A stretch of 13,426 nucleotides of DNA. It comes from Cymbomonas tetramitiformis. Lineage: Eukaryota; Chlorophyta; Pyramimonadophyceae; Pyramimonadales; Pyramimonadaceae. Made by a program: the position numbers and the translations under genes. The DNA is taken from assembly GCA_001247695.2 (NCBI GenBank), contig LGRX02012898.1, positions 1 to 13,426 of the forward strand. The letters run 5' to 3'. Numbering within the stretch: the first letter of the stretch is position 1; the number at the start of each line of letters is the position of its first letter. The notes under the pieces are model-generated. The model ran no database searches, was not told the origin of the DNA, and saw only the letters and a program-made list of their open reading frames with translations. Below, piece by piece: positions 1 through 8,783 of the stretch.

Positions 1-520
1 GACGTCACTCGTTCTCAATCCCCCGACGTCACTCGTTCTCGCCGTGCGCACATCACAACCTCGGCAAATGCAAGCCCTTTTGATCTCGTTGTCCTGACGT
101 TCTGTGAACCCCTCGCATGGACTTTGGGCCGTTGGATGTGTCTGTCAAATGAATGCCAGTGCGATGGAGAAACCGAAACCGACACCCTCGAGTGAGAAGG
201 GGGGCAGCGCTCAGAGCAAGTGGCGCTCGGCTTGCTGAGAGCGCTGCCCATGGGTTCGATGGGGGCATATGCACGCACGCGCAGGGCTGGTGCAAGGCCT
301 GGTGATTGGCGCAGCAGGCAGCCCAGGGCTCGGGGTGGTGTGGCCCCTCGGGGCGGCCCTGGGGATCATCGCGAGGCTCACGCTGGGCTCAGCCTCTGCT
401 GCGAGGCCCCTTCCCCTCTCTCCGCGTCCCGCCGACGCCCAGCCGGAATGCTCGTCCTCAGGTGCAGACATCCCGACCATGTGCATAGCCACCTCTATCC
501 GAACCAACCCGCTCCAAGAT
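1..520. other. GC-rich region without a supportable gene
   Basis: Open frames of 60 to 264 codons overlap here on both strands, including one running from 220 to 1014 on the plus strand. This is expected in stop-poor GC-rich DNA. The translations are rich in Pro, Ser, Arg and Ala, show no domain or motif I recognise, and no frame is favoured over its shadows. I see no RNA gene. Confidence 0.5.
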
Positions 521-720
521 CCACGTCAGTCCCCCCTCCGGCCTCGAACAGCATTCGGTTGTGTCACCATCATCCCACGGCAGTCCCCCCCCTCCCGGCC
601 TCAAACAGCATTGAGCTGTCCGTCATCACATCAGTCCCCCTCCGACCTCGAACAGCATTTGGTTTATCATCCACGTCAGTCCCCCCTCCGGCCTCGAACA
701 TCATTCGGCTGTCCGTCATC
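521..720. repeat. degenerate ~50-bp tandem repeat, about four copies
   Basis: The block built on CAGTCCCCCCTCCGGCCTCG, followed by AACAGCATT and a variable CGTCATC-type tail, recurs from about 521, 573, 628 and 671. Copies differ by substitutions and small indels, so spacing varies from about 43 to 55 bases. The region reads as several short open frames on both strands, which the repeat itself explains. Confidence 0.7.
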
Positions 721-974
721 CGCACGAGTATTCTGTCCACGCACCCATTGCAATGCACAGCACGATGCGACTGGCAGAGCCGGTGGGAAGCGTGGTTGCC
801 GAGGGACTCGGGCGCCCTGTGCACCCCGGGTGCTGTGAACATTCATCTGAAACCCGGCCTCGAAGCTGGCATCGTGGGTGATGGCTGCGGTATGCCCTGC
901 ACTGGCGGCAGGAAGCGGGGAGATCTGGCGAGACTGCCGGTACTGGTGCGGGGAGACGGTGTGGCTGGTGGCCG

Positions 975-1374
975 GTGCCCTCCCGCGCCAGGATGCCCGC
1001 AGAGCAAGAGGTGAAGGTGCCCTCCCGCGCCAGGATGCCCGCGGAGCAAGAGGTGAAGGTGCTCTCCCGCGGCCAGGATGCCCGCGGAGCAAGAGGTGAA
1101 GGTGCGCTCCCGCGCCAGGATGCCCGCGGAGCAAGAGGTGAAGGTGCTCTCCCGCGCCAGGATGCCCGCGGAGCAAGAGGTGAAGGTGCGCTCCCGCGCC
1201 AGGATGCCCGCGGAGCAAGAGGTGAAGGTGCGCTCCCGCGCCAGGATGCCCGCGGAGCAAGGGGTGAAGGTGCCCTCCTGCGCCAGGATGCCCGCAGAGC
1301 AAGGGGTGAAGGTGCGCTCCCGCGCCAGGATGCCCGCGGAGCAAGGGGCGAAGGTGCCCTCCCGCGCCAGGATG
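975..1374. repeat. 42-bp minisatellite, nine copies plus a half copy
   Basis: Units begin at 975, 1017, 1059, 1102, 1144, 1186, 1228, 1270 and 1312, with a half unit from 1354. The core is CGCGCCAGGATGCCCGCGGA followed by GCAAGAGGTGAAGGTG. The third unit is 43 bp because of one extra G, so plus-strand frames shift by one base there. Later units carry GGGG for AGAG. Because 42 is 3 x 14, the array stays open in several frames on both strands and gives 14-residue periodic peptides. These long open frames are better explained by the array than by a gene. Confidence 0.95.
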
Positions 1375-1960
1375 CAGATATGCAGGGCCACTCAGCATTC
1401 ACACGCTGGGTGAGGGCTGCGAGCTCTCGTGCAAGCGCATGGCGGTGAAACCAGAGCTGGCGAAGGAAGCGCAGCACCTCGCCCCTGGAGTGCGCAGCCG
1501 ATGCAGAATTATTAGATGGAGGATGGCGCCTTGCGTGAGGCTCGTGTGAGAGGGGGGGGGAGGGGCTTGGCTTGATGGCTGCATGTGGAATCTGGGCCGG
1601 GTTGGTGTTTTCGATTGTTGCTCGAAATCGTCCGAACATAATGTCCTCGCCCTGGAGGCCGCGCTCTTCGAGTGGCTTTGCGTCGACGGCCGGAGCTGTT
1701 ACGCGGGCTCGGCTCTGTGGGCTTGCAGATGGCAGGCCGGAGGGAAGAAGGCAGGAGGCGGGTGCAGGCGGGGGCCACTGTGGAGCCGCCGGGATGCGCG
1801 TCACGAGCCTCGAGTGGCACGCCTCGGTGGCGGGCAACCGTGAGCTGGTGGCGCGCTTTCGCGGCGAGACGCCGGTGCGATGCATCCACGTGGACGATGG
1901 GGTGCGCTTGATCCAAAGGTGTGCCAGGCGGATCACGCGCCGCCTTGAATTATCTATGTA
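1375..1960. other. GC-rich stretch, no confident gene
   Basis: Open frames exist on both strands: plus 1572-1970, and a minus frame entering from 1936 and running through the minisatellite to 716. Their non-repeat parts look partly protein-like, but I recognise no domain and cannot choose a strand. A G-run interrupted only by purines lies near 1548-1564. Confidence 0.4.
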
Positions 1961-1964
1961 TGAG

Positions 1965-2420
1965 CGATGAAGAAAAAAAACCTACGCTCTCTGTCGAGGC
2001 GTGTGGAGAGTTTCAGTCTCCCCTCGACTTCCGTTTTTCGTTTTTTGCTGATTGCTTCCCTTGTCTTTTGTTTGTGTCTCTGTGCGGGGTCCCGGCTCTT
2101 CCGCGTGTCGTAAAAATTGCATGTGCAAAGCTCGTGGCGTCATATATTTTCTCCAGCGGCGCGTTTGTTTCGCGTTTGTTCAGTCCTAGCTGCATTAGTA
2201 TTTTTCTGTTGTGTTCGTACATGGTTCCCGTTCTACCTATGACTATCACATATAGCTTTGTGTTTATTCCTTTCCTTCTTATTAGCTTTGTGAGTGGTCC
2301 GTATTTTCCCCATTTCTTTAGTACTGTAACGCTCTTTTCCAGTTTTCATCGTCTTAGGGTGTTACCTCTCTGAGGGTGTTACCTCTCTGAGGTGCAGTTT
2401 CGTCATCTTCTTGAGTGCTT
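1965..2420. other. T/C-rich tract on the plus strand
   Basis: Composition changes abruptly near 1965 from GC-rich to pyrimidine-rich, with many TTT, CTT and TTC runs. A 150-codon plus frame (1921-2373) crosses it and is very hydrophobic (Phe, Leu, Ser, Val). That is what a T-rich sequence encodes by default, so I do not call a membrane protein. A 17-bp duplication lies near its right end. Confidence 0.6.
2356..2389. repeat. 17-bp perfect tandem duplication
   Basis: AGGGTGTTACCTCTCTG occurs at 2356-2372 and again at 2373-2389, followed by AGG as the start of a third unit. It is probably a slippage product. Confidence 0.9.
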
Positions 2421-3440
2421 CCTCTTTTGATGCAGTCCTCTGCTGCATGCTATGTTCCCTCTATGAGAGCGCTCTATAAGCAATGAGGACTAGTCACGAA
2501 TCGAGTCAGTGGCCTCAGTCAGCCGCTTGGTATCTGTTGGGCAATGCCTTTAGCACGCATTCGGACGGCCTGTTTTGCCACCTGGACCGGCGGCGAGGCC
2601 CAGACTCATATTTGTCAATCAAAGGAGATATGAGTGCATGGGTGTATGGGTATAAGGGTACGCTATCGAAGCAACTGTACTATTTCAGAGTGCTTGACGG
2701 CCGTGCGACTCAAACGAGCGGTGTATCACGGCAAGGCACCTCGCACGGTGGTGCAGGTGCTCGCAATGGGGGAGCCAGGCTCCCGAGGTGATGTACCCGG
2801 CTACAGGGGTGGTGCTGGTCCCGGAGGCGGGCTTCGCGCTCATCGCTGGGCAGGGCCTCGGGGTTGGCGTCGTTGGAGGAAGCGTGGAGGTGAGCCCGGT
2901 TGCCACTGCCGTTCGATGCTTTCTGGATGGCTTAATCGCCGTTCGATGCTTTCTGTATGGTTTAATCACGGCGCTGTCGCTGCACCGGTAGCGCAGCTTC
3001 AACACGTTAGCAAGAGGAGGGTTTCCGAGGGGAGACCCGACTCGTGCCATTTGAAGTATGGTGCCACCTGGCCAGTCAGCCGAGCGCCTGGCAGGATCAT
3101 GAAAAAGGTGGCAGACCTCAGGAAGGGGAATCGTGCGCAAGTGGTGCAGCACGTGGCGTTGACTGAGGCCGGTGGATGTGAATGCACATACCCGGATGCA
3201 CGGCTTTGCTTTCGCAGTTTGAATGAACAAGTTGAGCGAGGGAGCGCCGCACACGCCGTGAGCATGCGTGCCGCCACCAGTCGAGCTAGACAGCGCTGCA
3301 GCGCCTAGGAGCGTAGCTATCACCGCATGACACATCCGTGCCAAGACATGTCAGCAGGACTGCTCCTTGATCGCGCTTGCAGGTCACTTTGCGAGCATTC
3401 ATATTATGTGAATGTGTCCCTCAAAGTACTCTGCCGTTCA
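2421..3440. other. mixed-composition region, no confident gene
   Basis: Two long overlapping frames compete: plus 2634-3308 and minus 2685-3344. The minus frame starts with a stretch resembling a signal peptide (charged start, then an Ala/Leu-rich run), but its remainder shows no domain. A good plus-strand splice donor (GTGGAG then GTGAGC, near 2889) follows a 40-codon non-polar stretch, so a small exon is possible. None of this is enough for a gene call. Confidence 0.35.
2908..2967. repeat. 30-bp tandem duplication
   Basis: The unit beginning GCCGTTCGATGCTTTCTG and ending TTAATC is present at 2908-2937 and 2938-2967 with two mismatches. The length is a multiple of three, so frames across it stay open. 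Confidence 0.9.
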
Positions 3441-3576
3441 ATGCACCCTCTCTGTGCGCGTCACGCTCTCTGTGCGCGTCACGCTCTTGGTGCGCGCCAC
3501 CCTCTCTGTGCGCATCACCCTCTCGGTGCGCGCCACGCTCTTGGTGCGCGTCACGCTCTTGGTGCGCGTCACTGGT
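3441..3576. repeat. 18-bp minisatellite, about seven copies
   Basis: Units related to TGTGCGCGTCACGCTCTC begin at 3453, 3471, 3489, 3507, 3525, 3543 and 3561, the last incomplete, and a partial unit precedes them at 3441. Variation is limited to T/G at position 1, CGTC/CGCC/CATC and CGCT/CCCT. The 18-bp period keeps all frames open and yields six-residue periodic peptides on both strands, so the open frames here are not evidence of a gene. Confidence 0.93.
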
Positions 3577-3582
3577 GTGCAC

Positions 3583-3606
3583 GAGGTACAAGAGTCCTTG
3601 TACCTC
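3583..3606. repeat. perfect 10-bp inverted repeat with a 4-base loop
   Basis: GAGGTACAAG (3583-3592) is followed by AGTC and then its exact reverse complement CTTGTACCTC (3597-3606). It begins just after the 18-bp minisatellite. It would form a compact stem-loop in either strand. No U-run follows, so I do not call a terminator. Confidence 0.85.
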
Positions 3607-4226
3607 AAGCCCTGCGTGCCACAGATGCATGCTGTCCAGCTGTCAAGATGCGCCGCATGGACATGAATATGTCTCTCGAGCTGTGCGGCTTCCTCGGCGA
3701 ATCGCTTTCTTTCCCCGGCGTCCGCATGCCGCGCTCAAGCGCTCGGGCGGTGCGGCGGGGCGCGCAGGTCATGTTGCACCGCCGCTTGCTCCAGGCTCGC
3801 CACCGCCCAAACCCCAACCTGTAGCTCGACCTTCCATCCAATTCGGCACCAGTGCATCCGTCACCATCTCTCTTCCGCGCATCGCCCTGCTTCCCCCCCT
3901 TCTCCCCTCCGAACCCTCAGATCCTGCTGGGAATCCCTCCTATGGGATTCCAATCTCCATCTGCAAAGCATCCGGGATCCCTCTGCGATTGCCCAACGAC
4001 CTTGGCCGATGCATGCTTGCAATCTACCTGCAACCTGATGGGGGGGGCGCCACCTGAAAGAGGCCGCACTCTGCGACGCGCAGCGGGGTGGATCTCTGGG
4101 TGAGGCCCAGCGAGGTGTGGCCGGGCTGAGGTGCGCAGGACGACGGCCGTGGCTTGGGTAAAGCTCACCCATTGAACGATCCAAGGCCGGCAACCATCCG
4201 GATGCTTCTTGTGCTTTTACCATCAG
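3607..4226. other. region without a recognised gene
   Basis: A plus frame (3377-4057) and a minus frame (3861-4358) overlap here. Both are rich in Pro, Arg and Ser and neither shows a motif I know. A G-run lies at about 4039-4046. I see no RNA gene. The region ends at the acceptor of the candidate exon starting at 4227. Confidence 0.4.
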
Positions 4227-4369
4227 CGGCTGAGGCGCCAGAGGCCGCCCACCACCTCCTGGCTCTGCGCGTGCTGGCAAAGTGCTTTCAGGAGCCGCCT
4301 GTGCTGCTCGACCTCGACGCGCCCGTTCCATTCTACGACTATGACAAGCCGCAAGCACCGCCGTCTGAG
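4227..4369 (+). CDS. candidate internal exon of an unrecognised gene
   Basis: A pyrimidine-rich stretch ending in TTTTACCATCAG (to 4226) makes a good 3' splice site, and GAG then GTGCGT at 4369/4370 makes a good 5' splice site. Between them lie 143 bases: two bases completing a codon, then 47 open codons ending in phase 0. The peptide is protein-like: an Ala/Leu/His-rich helix-like start (EAAHHLLALRVLAKCF), then an acidic and Pro-rich end (LLDLDAPVPFYDYDKP). I do not recognise the family. I found no partner exon nearby with matching phase, so this could be a relic or chance. The last 29 bases of the exon are also the start of a 43-bp duplication. Confidence 0.3.
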
Positions 4370-4424
4370 GTGCGTGCTAAACGATGACAAGCCTCCAGCG
4401 CCGCCCTCGGGTGTGCACGCGGCG
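4341..4424. repeat. diverged 43-bp tandem duplication
   Basis: ATGACAAGCC begins both copies, at 4341 and 4384. The following 30 or so bases align with scattered substitutions (GCAAGCACCGCC against TCCAGCGCCGCC). The first copy carries the GTGCGT donor of the candidate exon; the second carries GTGTGC at the matching place. Confidence 0.7.
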
Positions 4425-5143
4425 ATAATTGAACTTCGGCGATTTTAATTGCCCTTGACCGGTGACGGACGGCATAGCTCTGACTTTTTTTTAGTAGTGC
4501 GGACGCTAAATATGCGGACTTTGCTCTCAAACTTGAACGCACTGACGAGTGTCGCCACGCAAATCTCGTTGGGAACGCTCCGATCGTGATGGAGAGACGA
4601 GCTTGTCCAGCACTGTCTCAAACCAGGTGGTGTGCTCTTTTGCTGCACCGGCACATGGCACAGCTGTGGTCCTGAGCAGAATCAGGCGCCCTGATATCCA
4701 GCTCAATTCAATGTCGAGTGGCACAGGCGAGGTCCATGATGTAAATGAGTTTTACCGCTCAGGTTCAAAGACATGGATGGTGTGGTCAAGTGCAGAGGTC
4801 GCGAGTGAGAGCAGAGACAGTGGGGAACACTGTGCTGCACGGAGGTTGCATGAAGCCCTGGGTGCATCCCATGCAGGAGCCTCTCCCGATGGAGGTCCGT
4901 GGTTGCCCCACCCACCAGCTTGACATTCCCAACTTACTCATTTTTTATTGAGATTACGGTGGACTAATTGCTCACTCGGCGGTGGTGGCGAGCATTGAGT
5001 GCAGCTGTATCCGTTAAGCATGACAGCGACAGACATCCAAGAAGTGTCCACCTCCTCGGCGAGTATGATCCTGCGGATGCAAAACCTAAGTGCTCCCTCG
5101 GCACAATTGCGGTGTGTCTCCATACGCATGCTCTACCCTCCCG
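4425..5143. other. region without a recognised gene
   Basis: Only short overlapping frames occur (plus 4549-4923; minus 4527-4724, 4703-4915 and 4938-5129). None shows a motif I know. GC content falls from about 4930 onward, marking entry into the AT-rich block that contains the long inverted repeat. Confidence 0.4.
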
Positions 5144-5612
5144 CGTGTTACGTATTGAGAGATATTGCATCGTTCGACATAAGACATATGACTGTAGAAA
5201 CTGTATTAAAGACCCTATCTTAAATACACCTTATTATGTACAGTATACAATTAAAGAATGCATGTTTGAAATACATAGTTAACTTGATCAGTATTTTTCA
5301 GATACACGAACTACAATAATTCCCTATCATACATAAAAGTAAAAACTTTAAAGTAAAAGATATAATAACAAATAATTGGGATTGATTTTAATAATACTTC
5401 GAAAGGTATTTACTTATTAACCCCTAAGATAGGGAATTATTGTAGTTTGTGTATCTGAAAAATATTGGTCAAGTTAACTATGTATTTCAAAGATGCATTC
5501 TTTAATTGTATACTGTACATAATAAGGTGTATTTAAGATAGGGTCTTTAATACAGTTTCTACGGTCATATGTCTTAAACCGAATAATGCAATATCTCTCA
5601 GTAAGTAACACG
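5144..5612. repeat. long inverted repeat (two 185-bp arms, 99-bp loop), MITE- or foldback-like
   Basis: The left arm, 5144-5328, starts CGTGTTAC and ends TTCCCTATC. Its reverse complement lies at 5428-5612, starting GATAGGGAA and ending GTAACACG. Aligned by hand without gaps, the arms differ at 12 of 185 positions (about 93.5% identity); five differences cluster within 5171-5180. The loop (5329-5427) is very AT-rich and has no gene. Such structure fits a miniature inverted-repeat or foldback transposable element, or two copies of one element end inserted head to head. A transcript would fold into a long double-stranded hairpin. I found no clear target-site duplication at the outer ends, so the element class is open. 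Confidence 0.93.
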
Positions 5613-6767
5613 TGATTTGTGCATGTTTTAAATTTGTCTGGGAAAGCGCAACTAAAGGCTTTTGGATGTACATTGTTACGAGGTTGTGAACAGTCATTTG
5701 GGTAACGAAATCACTGCGTGAATTTACCAAGTGATTGCCTGTAACTTTGCACAAAGCTTGGGACAGTGAGCATGTGAGAAAGCAGTGCCTTCCCCTAAGG
5801 GCACAGAGCTGAGCAACAGTAAGTGTGCCTTACACAGTGAGTAGGATAAGGGGTGAGTCGGCGAGGTAGTTTAGAGAGAGGAACGTCGCGCCCTCATGTT
5901 GTAACATATGTACTAGTGAGTGGCTGCGGTATCTCAACAAGGTAAAGGCAAGTAAAGGCACAATAGCTTGACGTGATATCCAGAAAGGGAAGATGGTTGA
6001 GTGTATGTTTACTTGTTGGGGGCACTTTGCATGCAGGAGCTATGTGATACAGTCCGCAAATATCGGAATCTGGAGAGGATCAGATTTGAGCGCGTTCACC
6101 ATCCGTGACATGCAATCTGCAGTATTGCAATTTTTTAAATGATCAAAATGGGGAAACATGGTGTGGAAGGAAGTTGTGCATCGTTTTGCTTTCAAGGAAG
6201 TTGCATGTGATTTATATGTCGAAGGAATGATGCAAAATTTTGTGTGTCAGAAACCCTTATAAAATCACTCCCTCGGCTGACCTTTATGTGGCACTGGTTT
6301 GAGATCGTTATGCGATCCAACATTTTGCGACTCACCGTTATGGCGTACCATATAGTATCAACCTATCTATCAATACGGTGCCGCATGCTCACGGTGCGCT
6401 ATTGAAATGATAAGGTCAAATGAAATCATACCATGCATAATTATGTTTACGTCGAGCACGATCCCATGAGCGGTATCTCAAAAGGAAAGTCAATAAACCA
6501 TAGGTAAAGACCAGGACCCGATGCACAGTAAATTATGATAATATACGGCAAGGTAATTTGCAGGTTGTCACATTAGGAGTCACAGCCTGGTTACTTTCAC
6601 CCGAAACTAATTTCTACTAGTAGCCCGATTAATTCAACACGTCATTCAACGGGTCCATTCGAGCCGCAACAGTCGATGGCCTGGCTCTCGTCAGGATTTT
6701 TGAATATCGCAATGAGCAATCAGAGACGGACTCCAGCATTCAAAACACGCGATGTGTACGTGCCATG
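5613..6767. other. AT-rich, gene-free stretch
   Basis: No open frame of useful length, no tRNA-like B-box and no strong repeat. The only structures seen are minor, such as GTAAAGGCAA repeated at about 5941-5956. Composition continues that of the inverted-repeat block. I see nothing more here. Confidence 0.6.
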
Positions 6768-6825
6768 TTTTGTACACACACGCGAGCGCACGCACACACA
6801 CGCGCACCCGCACACACACGCACAC
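6768..6825. repeat. interrupted CA/CG microsatellite
   Basis: A run of ACACAC and CGCGCAC motifs extends from about 6772 and directly abuts the left copy of the interspersed repeat. A short plus frame (6765-7031) begins in it and is not considered real. Confidence 0.8.
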
Positions 6826-7191
6826 TGAATGACACGAGATCAGCCGACAAAAGCCAGCCCACCATCATCCCAACGGATGTGAGAAGCAAATCAGGAGCAG
6901 GGCGGGGCCGTGACAAGATGCCACCAACTCATACTTATTCCCAACCCAGATGCAAAACAGCATGGAAAGATGATGCGATCGATGTGACCGATCATCGCCC
7001 AACACTTGTTGGTCCCAGGGTTACGGAGTAAGCGGACCCTGCTGGCATGCCCCCCCAGTGGCTCACGGTCGATGGATGGGACCCGTTGGTCCATGGTTAG
7101 TTATGCCATGAATGCAGTCATACCACACAGCATGGACACCCCATGTTAAAAATAAATAAAAAACATGCGGGCACCTAAGTACTCCCCACAA
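6826..7191. mobile_element. interspersed repeat, left copy (~366 bp)
   Basis: This segment aligns with 8784-9136 over its whole length. It starts TGAATGACACG (right copy TGAACGGCATG) and ends GGGCACCTAAGTACTCCCCACAA. Substitutions between the copies number about 33 over ~345 aligned bases by eye, roughly 90% identity, mostly transitions, plus small indels in a C-run, an A-run and two 4-bp gaps. Similarity stops at both ends at the same element coordinates, which defines the unit. I found no target-site duplication around this copy; its left side is the CA-rich microsatellite. I recognise no coding domain and no convincing Pol III A or B box. Confidence 0.8.
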
Positions 7192-7220
7192 TCATCAAGG
7201 GAAAACACAGAAGGTGAACT

Positions 7221-8120
7221 TCACCACCCTGTGAGTGATATGTATGGCAGCTCTTCAACGTGGCTCTCGCTGAAGTCTTCGGCGTACTCCCGCGTTGTAG
7301 TCCGCGATATATGCTCCAGCACCGCGCTTACGTCCTCGATGTTCTTGCTCAAGTGCAACTCGCAGAACAGGCGGTGTAACAGCGCGCGAGGCACTGCATG
7401 CGCCGCTTGAGCGGATCCCACTCCGGGTACGTTAGACGCACTGTTCCCAGCTTGAGAAGTGTTCGCATGTTTCTTGAGAGTAGCCTTAGCAGGACAGGGC
7501 GTGGTTCTAGTGCATTGCAGCAGGGGCACGCTTGTCGGTGCGTTCGTCCAGATATGCGCAGGCTTCATGTACGGGGCTCCATAGCGGCAGTGCATGGTCA
7601 GGTGTGGTTCTGGAAGGCCTCGCATCACCGGTCACGTGTGCATCAGTCCGCGGGTAGCGTCGCCTGCTGGATTCTCGATGGAGTAGTAGGCTGGGTCGTA
7701 GAAGTCAACGATCTCCCTGGTACGTTGCACTTGCCGGTCTGCAGTCTTAATGTCGGACTCTCCGGTGGTCTTGGCTTTGCTGTACTCGGTGCATGGGGGG
7801 CTGGCCCAGATCACGTCGAAGTAGTGCCGGGGACATTGTCGGTAATCCCGTGTATTCAGGATGTCTGCTGCGTGCAACGGGTCCCACTTACGAAGTATAT
7901 CCACCGTCACCACCTCACTTCCCCAAAACAGTTTGCGCGTCGGCTTTGGATCGCATTTCCTCTCATCCCTCCACGCCGTCCAATTAGAAGATTTTGGGAC
8001 GTGCGCGGGAATCGCGCCTGACGGAGAACAAATACAGCACAAACACATGTAGCACGTGTAGCACCAAGCAGCTAGCGCGTTGGGACAACGCGTCACATTA
8101 GTCGTTACTCTCATCTGCAA
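7221..8120 (-). pseudogene. C5 cytosine DNA methyltransferase-like gene, broken
   Basis: On the minus strand an open stretch from 8120 reads to a TGA at 7632-7634, then continues in the same frame to a stop at 7221-7223. Before the TGA are the motif IV-like IWASPPCTEYS, whose Cys would be the nucleophile, and the motif VI-like YSIENP. After it come MHCRYGAPYMKPAHIWTN and a C...PC...H..T.Q.G pattern, then a helix-like tail (HAVPRALLHRLFCEL), all in the usual order for phage-type cytosine-5 methyltransferase-like proteins. So one in-frame TGA splits one protein. The N-terminal SAM-binding loop expected after KLF is missing: KLF runs straight into WGSEVVTVDI, as if about 15 residues were deleted or lie in an unseen exon. 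The Cys-rich part before about 7960 is probably not coding. Two lesions make an active enzyme unlikely; stop readthrough is a weaker alternative. Confidence 0.8.
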
Positions 8121-8768
8121 TTGACAATGGCGACGCAGTGCTCAGGTAGCAGCGCTCGTATGCAAATATCGTTATTCAGCGGTCTGAAGCGATACTTGAG
8201 TCGATGAGTCGTAAGAGTGCTGTGACTGCTGACTGAGTGCCAAGTACTCGTAACCTGCAGTAATTATGCTATAGACTTATGTTGCCTTCGGCTCACCACA
8301 GAAATCGCTTCGTACCAAATCGTAGGAGGTAAGAAACCTTATTCGGAAGATTTGCCAACTTATTCGCACCTCATTTGCATTATTATCATGCACTTAATCC
8401 CAGACCATAGAGCCTAAGTAGACATGCACCTTAATCTTCCCCTGTGATATACGAAATTCTCCAACATTTAAGGTGCAATTATGATATACAAAAAAATGGC
8501 AGTGCTGTCGTCTTGGATTTTTTTTTTTACAAATGTCGATTATTTTAAGCGGGCGGGCGACAAGTTATGTGTAAATAGCAACCCTTGAGTGAGACGCACA
8601 ATTCTATTCAACACCTCATTTGCAACCTGGCCGTCAAAACCGATTATGCATAATAAAACTGTCCTACAAAACGCAAACATAGAACAGGAAACACAGACTG
8701 AGAGTTCCTTAAGTTCCAACGACTTGGACGAACCCTTGATACCGAAGTGCTCGCTGTATCGGCGATCA
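8121..8768. other. AT-rich stretch without a gene
   Basis: Only short frames on both strands occur (for example minus 8540-8815 and plus 8589-8786), none with a recognisable motif. An 11-T run lies at 8518-8528. The promoter of the methyltransferase-like gene would lie here if it was ever expressed; I see no clear signal. Confidence 0.5.
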
Positions 8769-8783
8769 CACGTTCTGATATAC
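8769..8783. repeat. left 15-bp target-site duplication
   Basis: CACGTTCTGATATAC lies directly before the right copy of the interspersed repeat and recurs exactly at 9140-9154 directly after it. Confidence 0.85.

Noticed and set aside
220..1014. 264-codon plus-strand open frame
   Set aside because: GC-rich, low-complexity translation crossing the degenerate ~50-bp repeat; no motif, and overlapped by other long frames.
716..1936. 406-codon minus-strand open frame
   Set aside because: A large part of it is the 42-bp minisatellite, which is open in several frames on both strands. The remainder shows no domain, and plus-strand frames compete equally.
1921..2373. 150-residue hydrophobic protein that looks like a membrane protein
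   Set aside because: Hydrophobicity follows from T-rich DNA; there is no charged-residue pattern, no homologue known to me and no splice or start support.
2685..3344. 219-codon minus frame with a signal-peptide-like start
   Set aside because: Only the first ~25 residues look meaningful. The rest is compositionally ordinary, includes the 30-bp duplication, and a plus frame of equal length overlaps it.
3583..3606. Rho-independent terminator
   Set aside because: The hairpin has no following U-run and the context is eukaryotic.
7398..8021. 207-codon plus frame
   Set aside because: It is the antisense shadow of the methyltransferase-like gene, whose motifs are recognisable on the minus strand.
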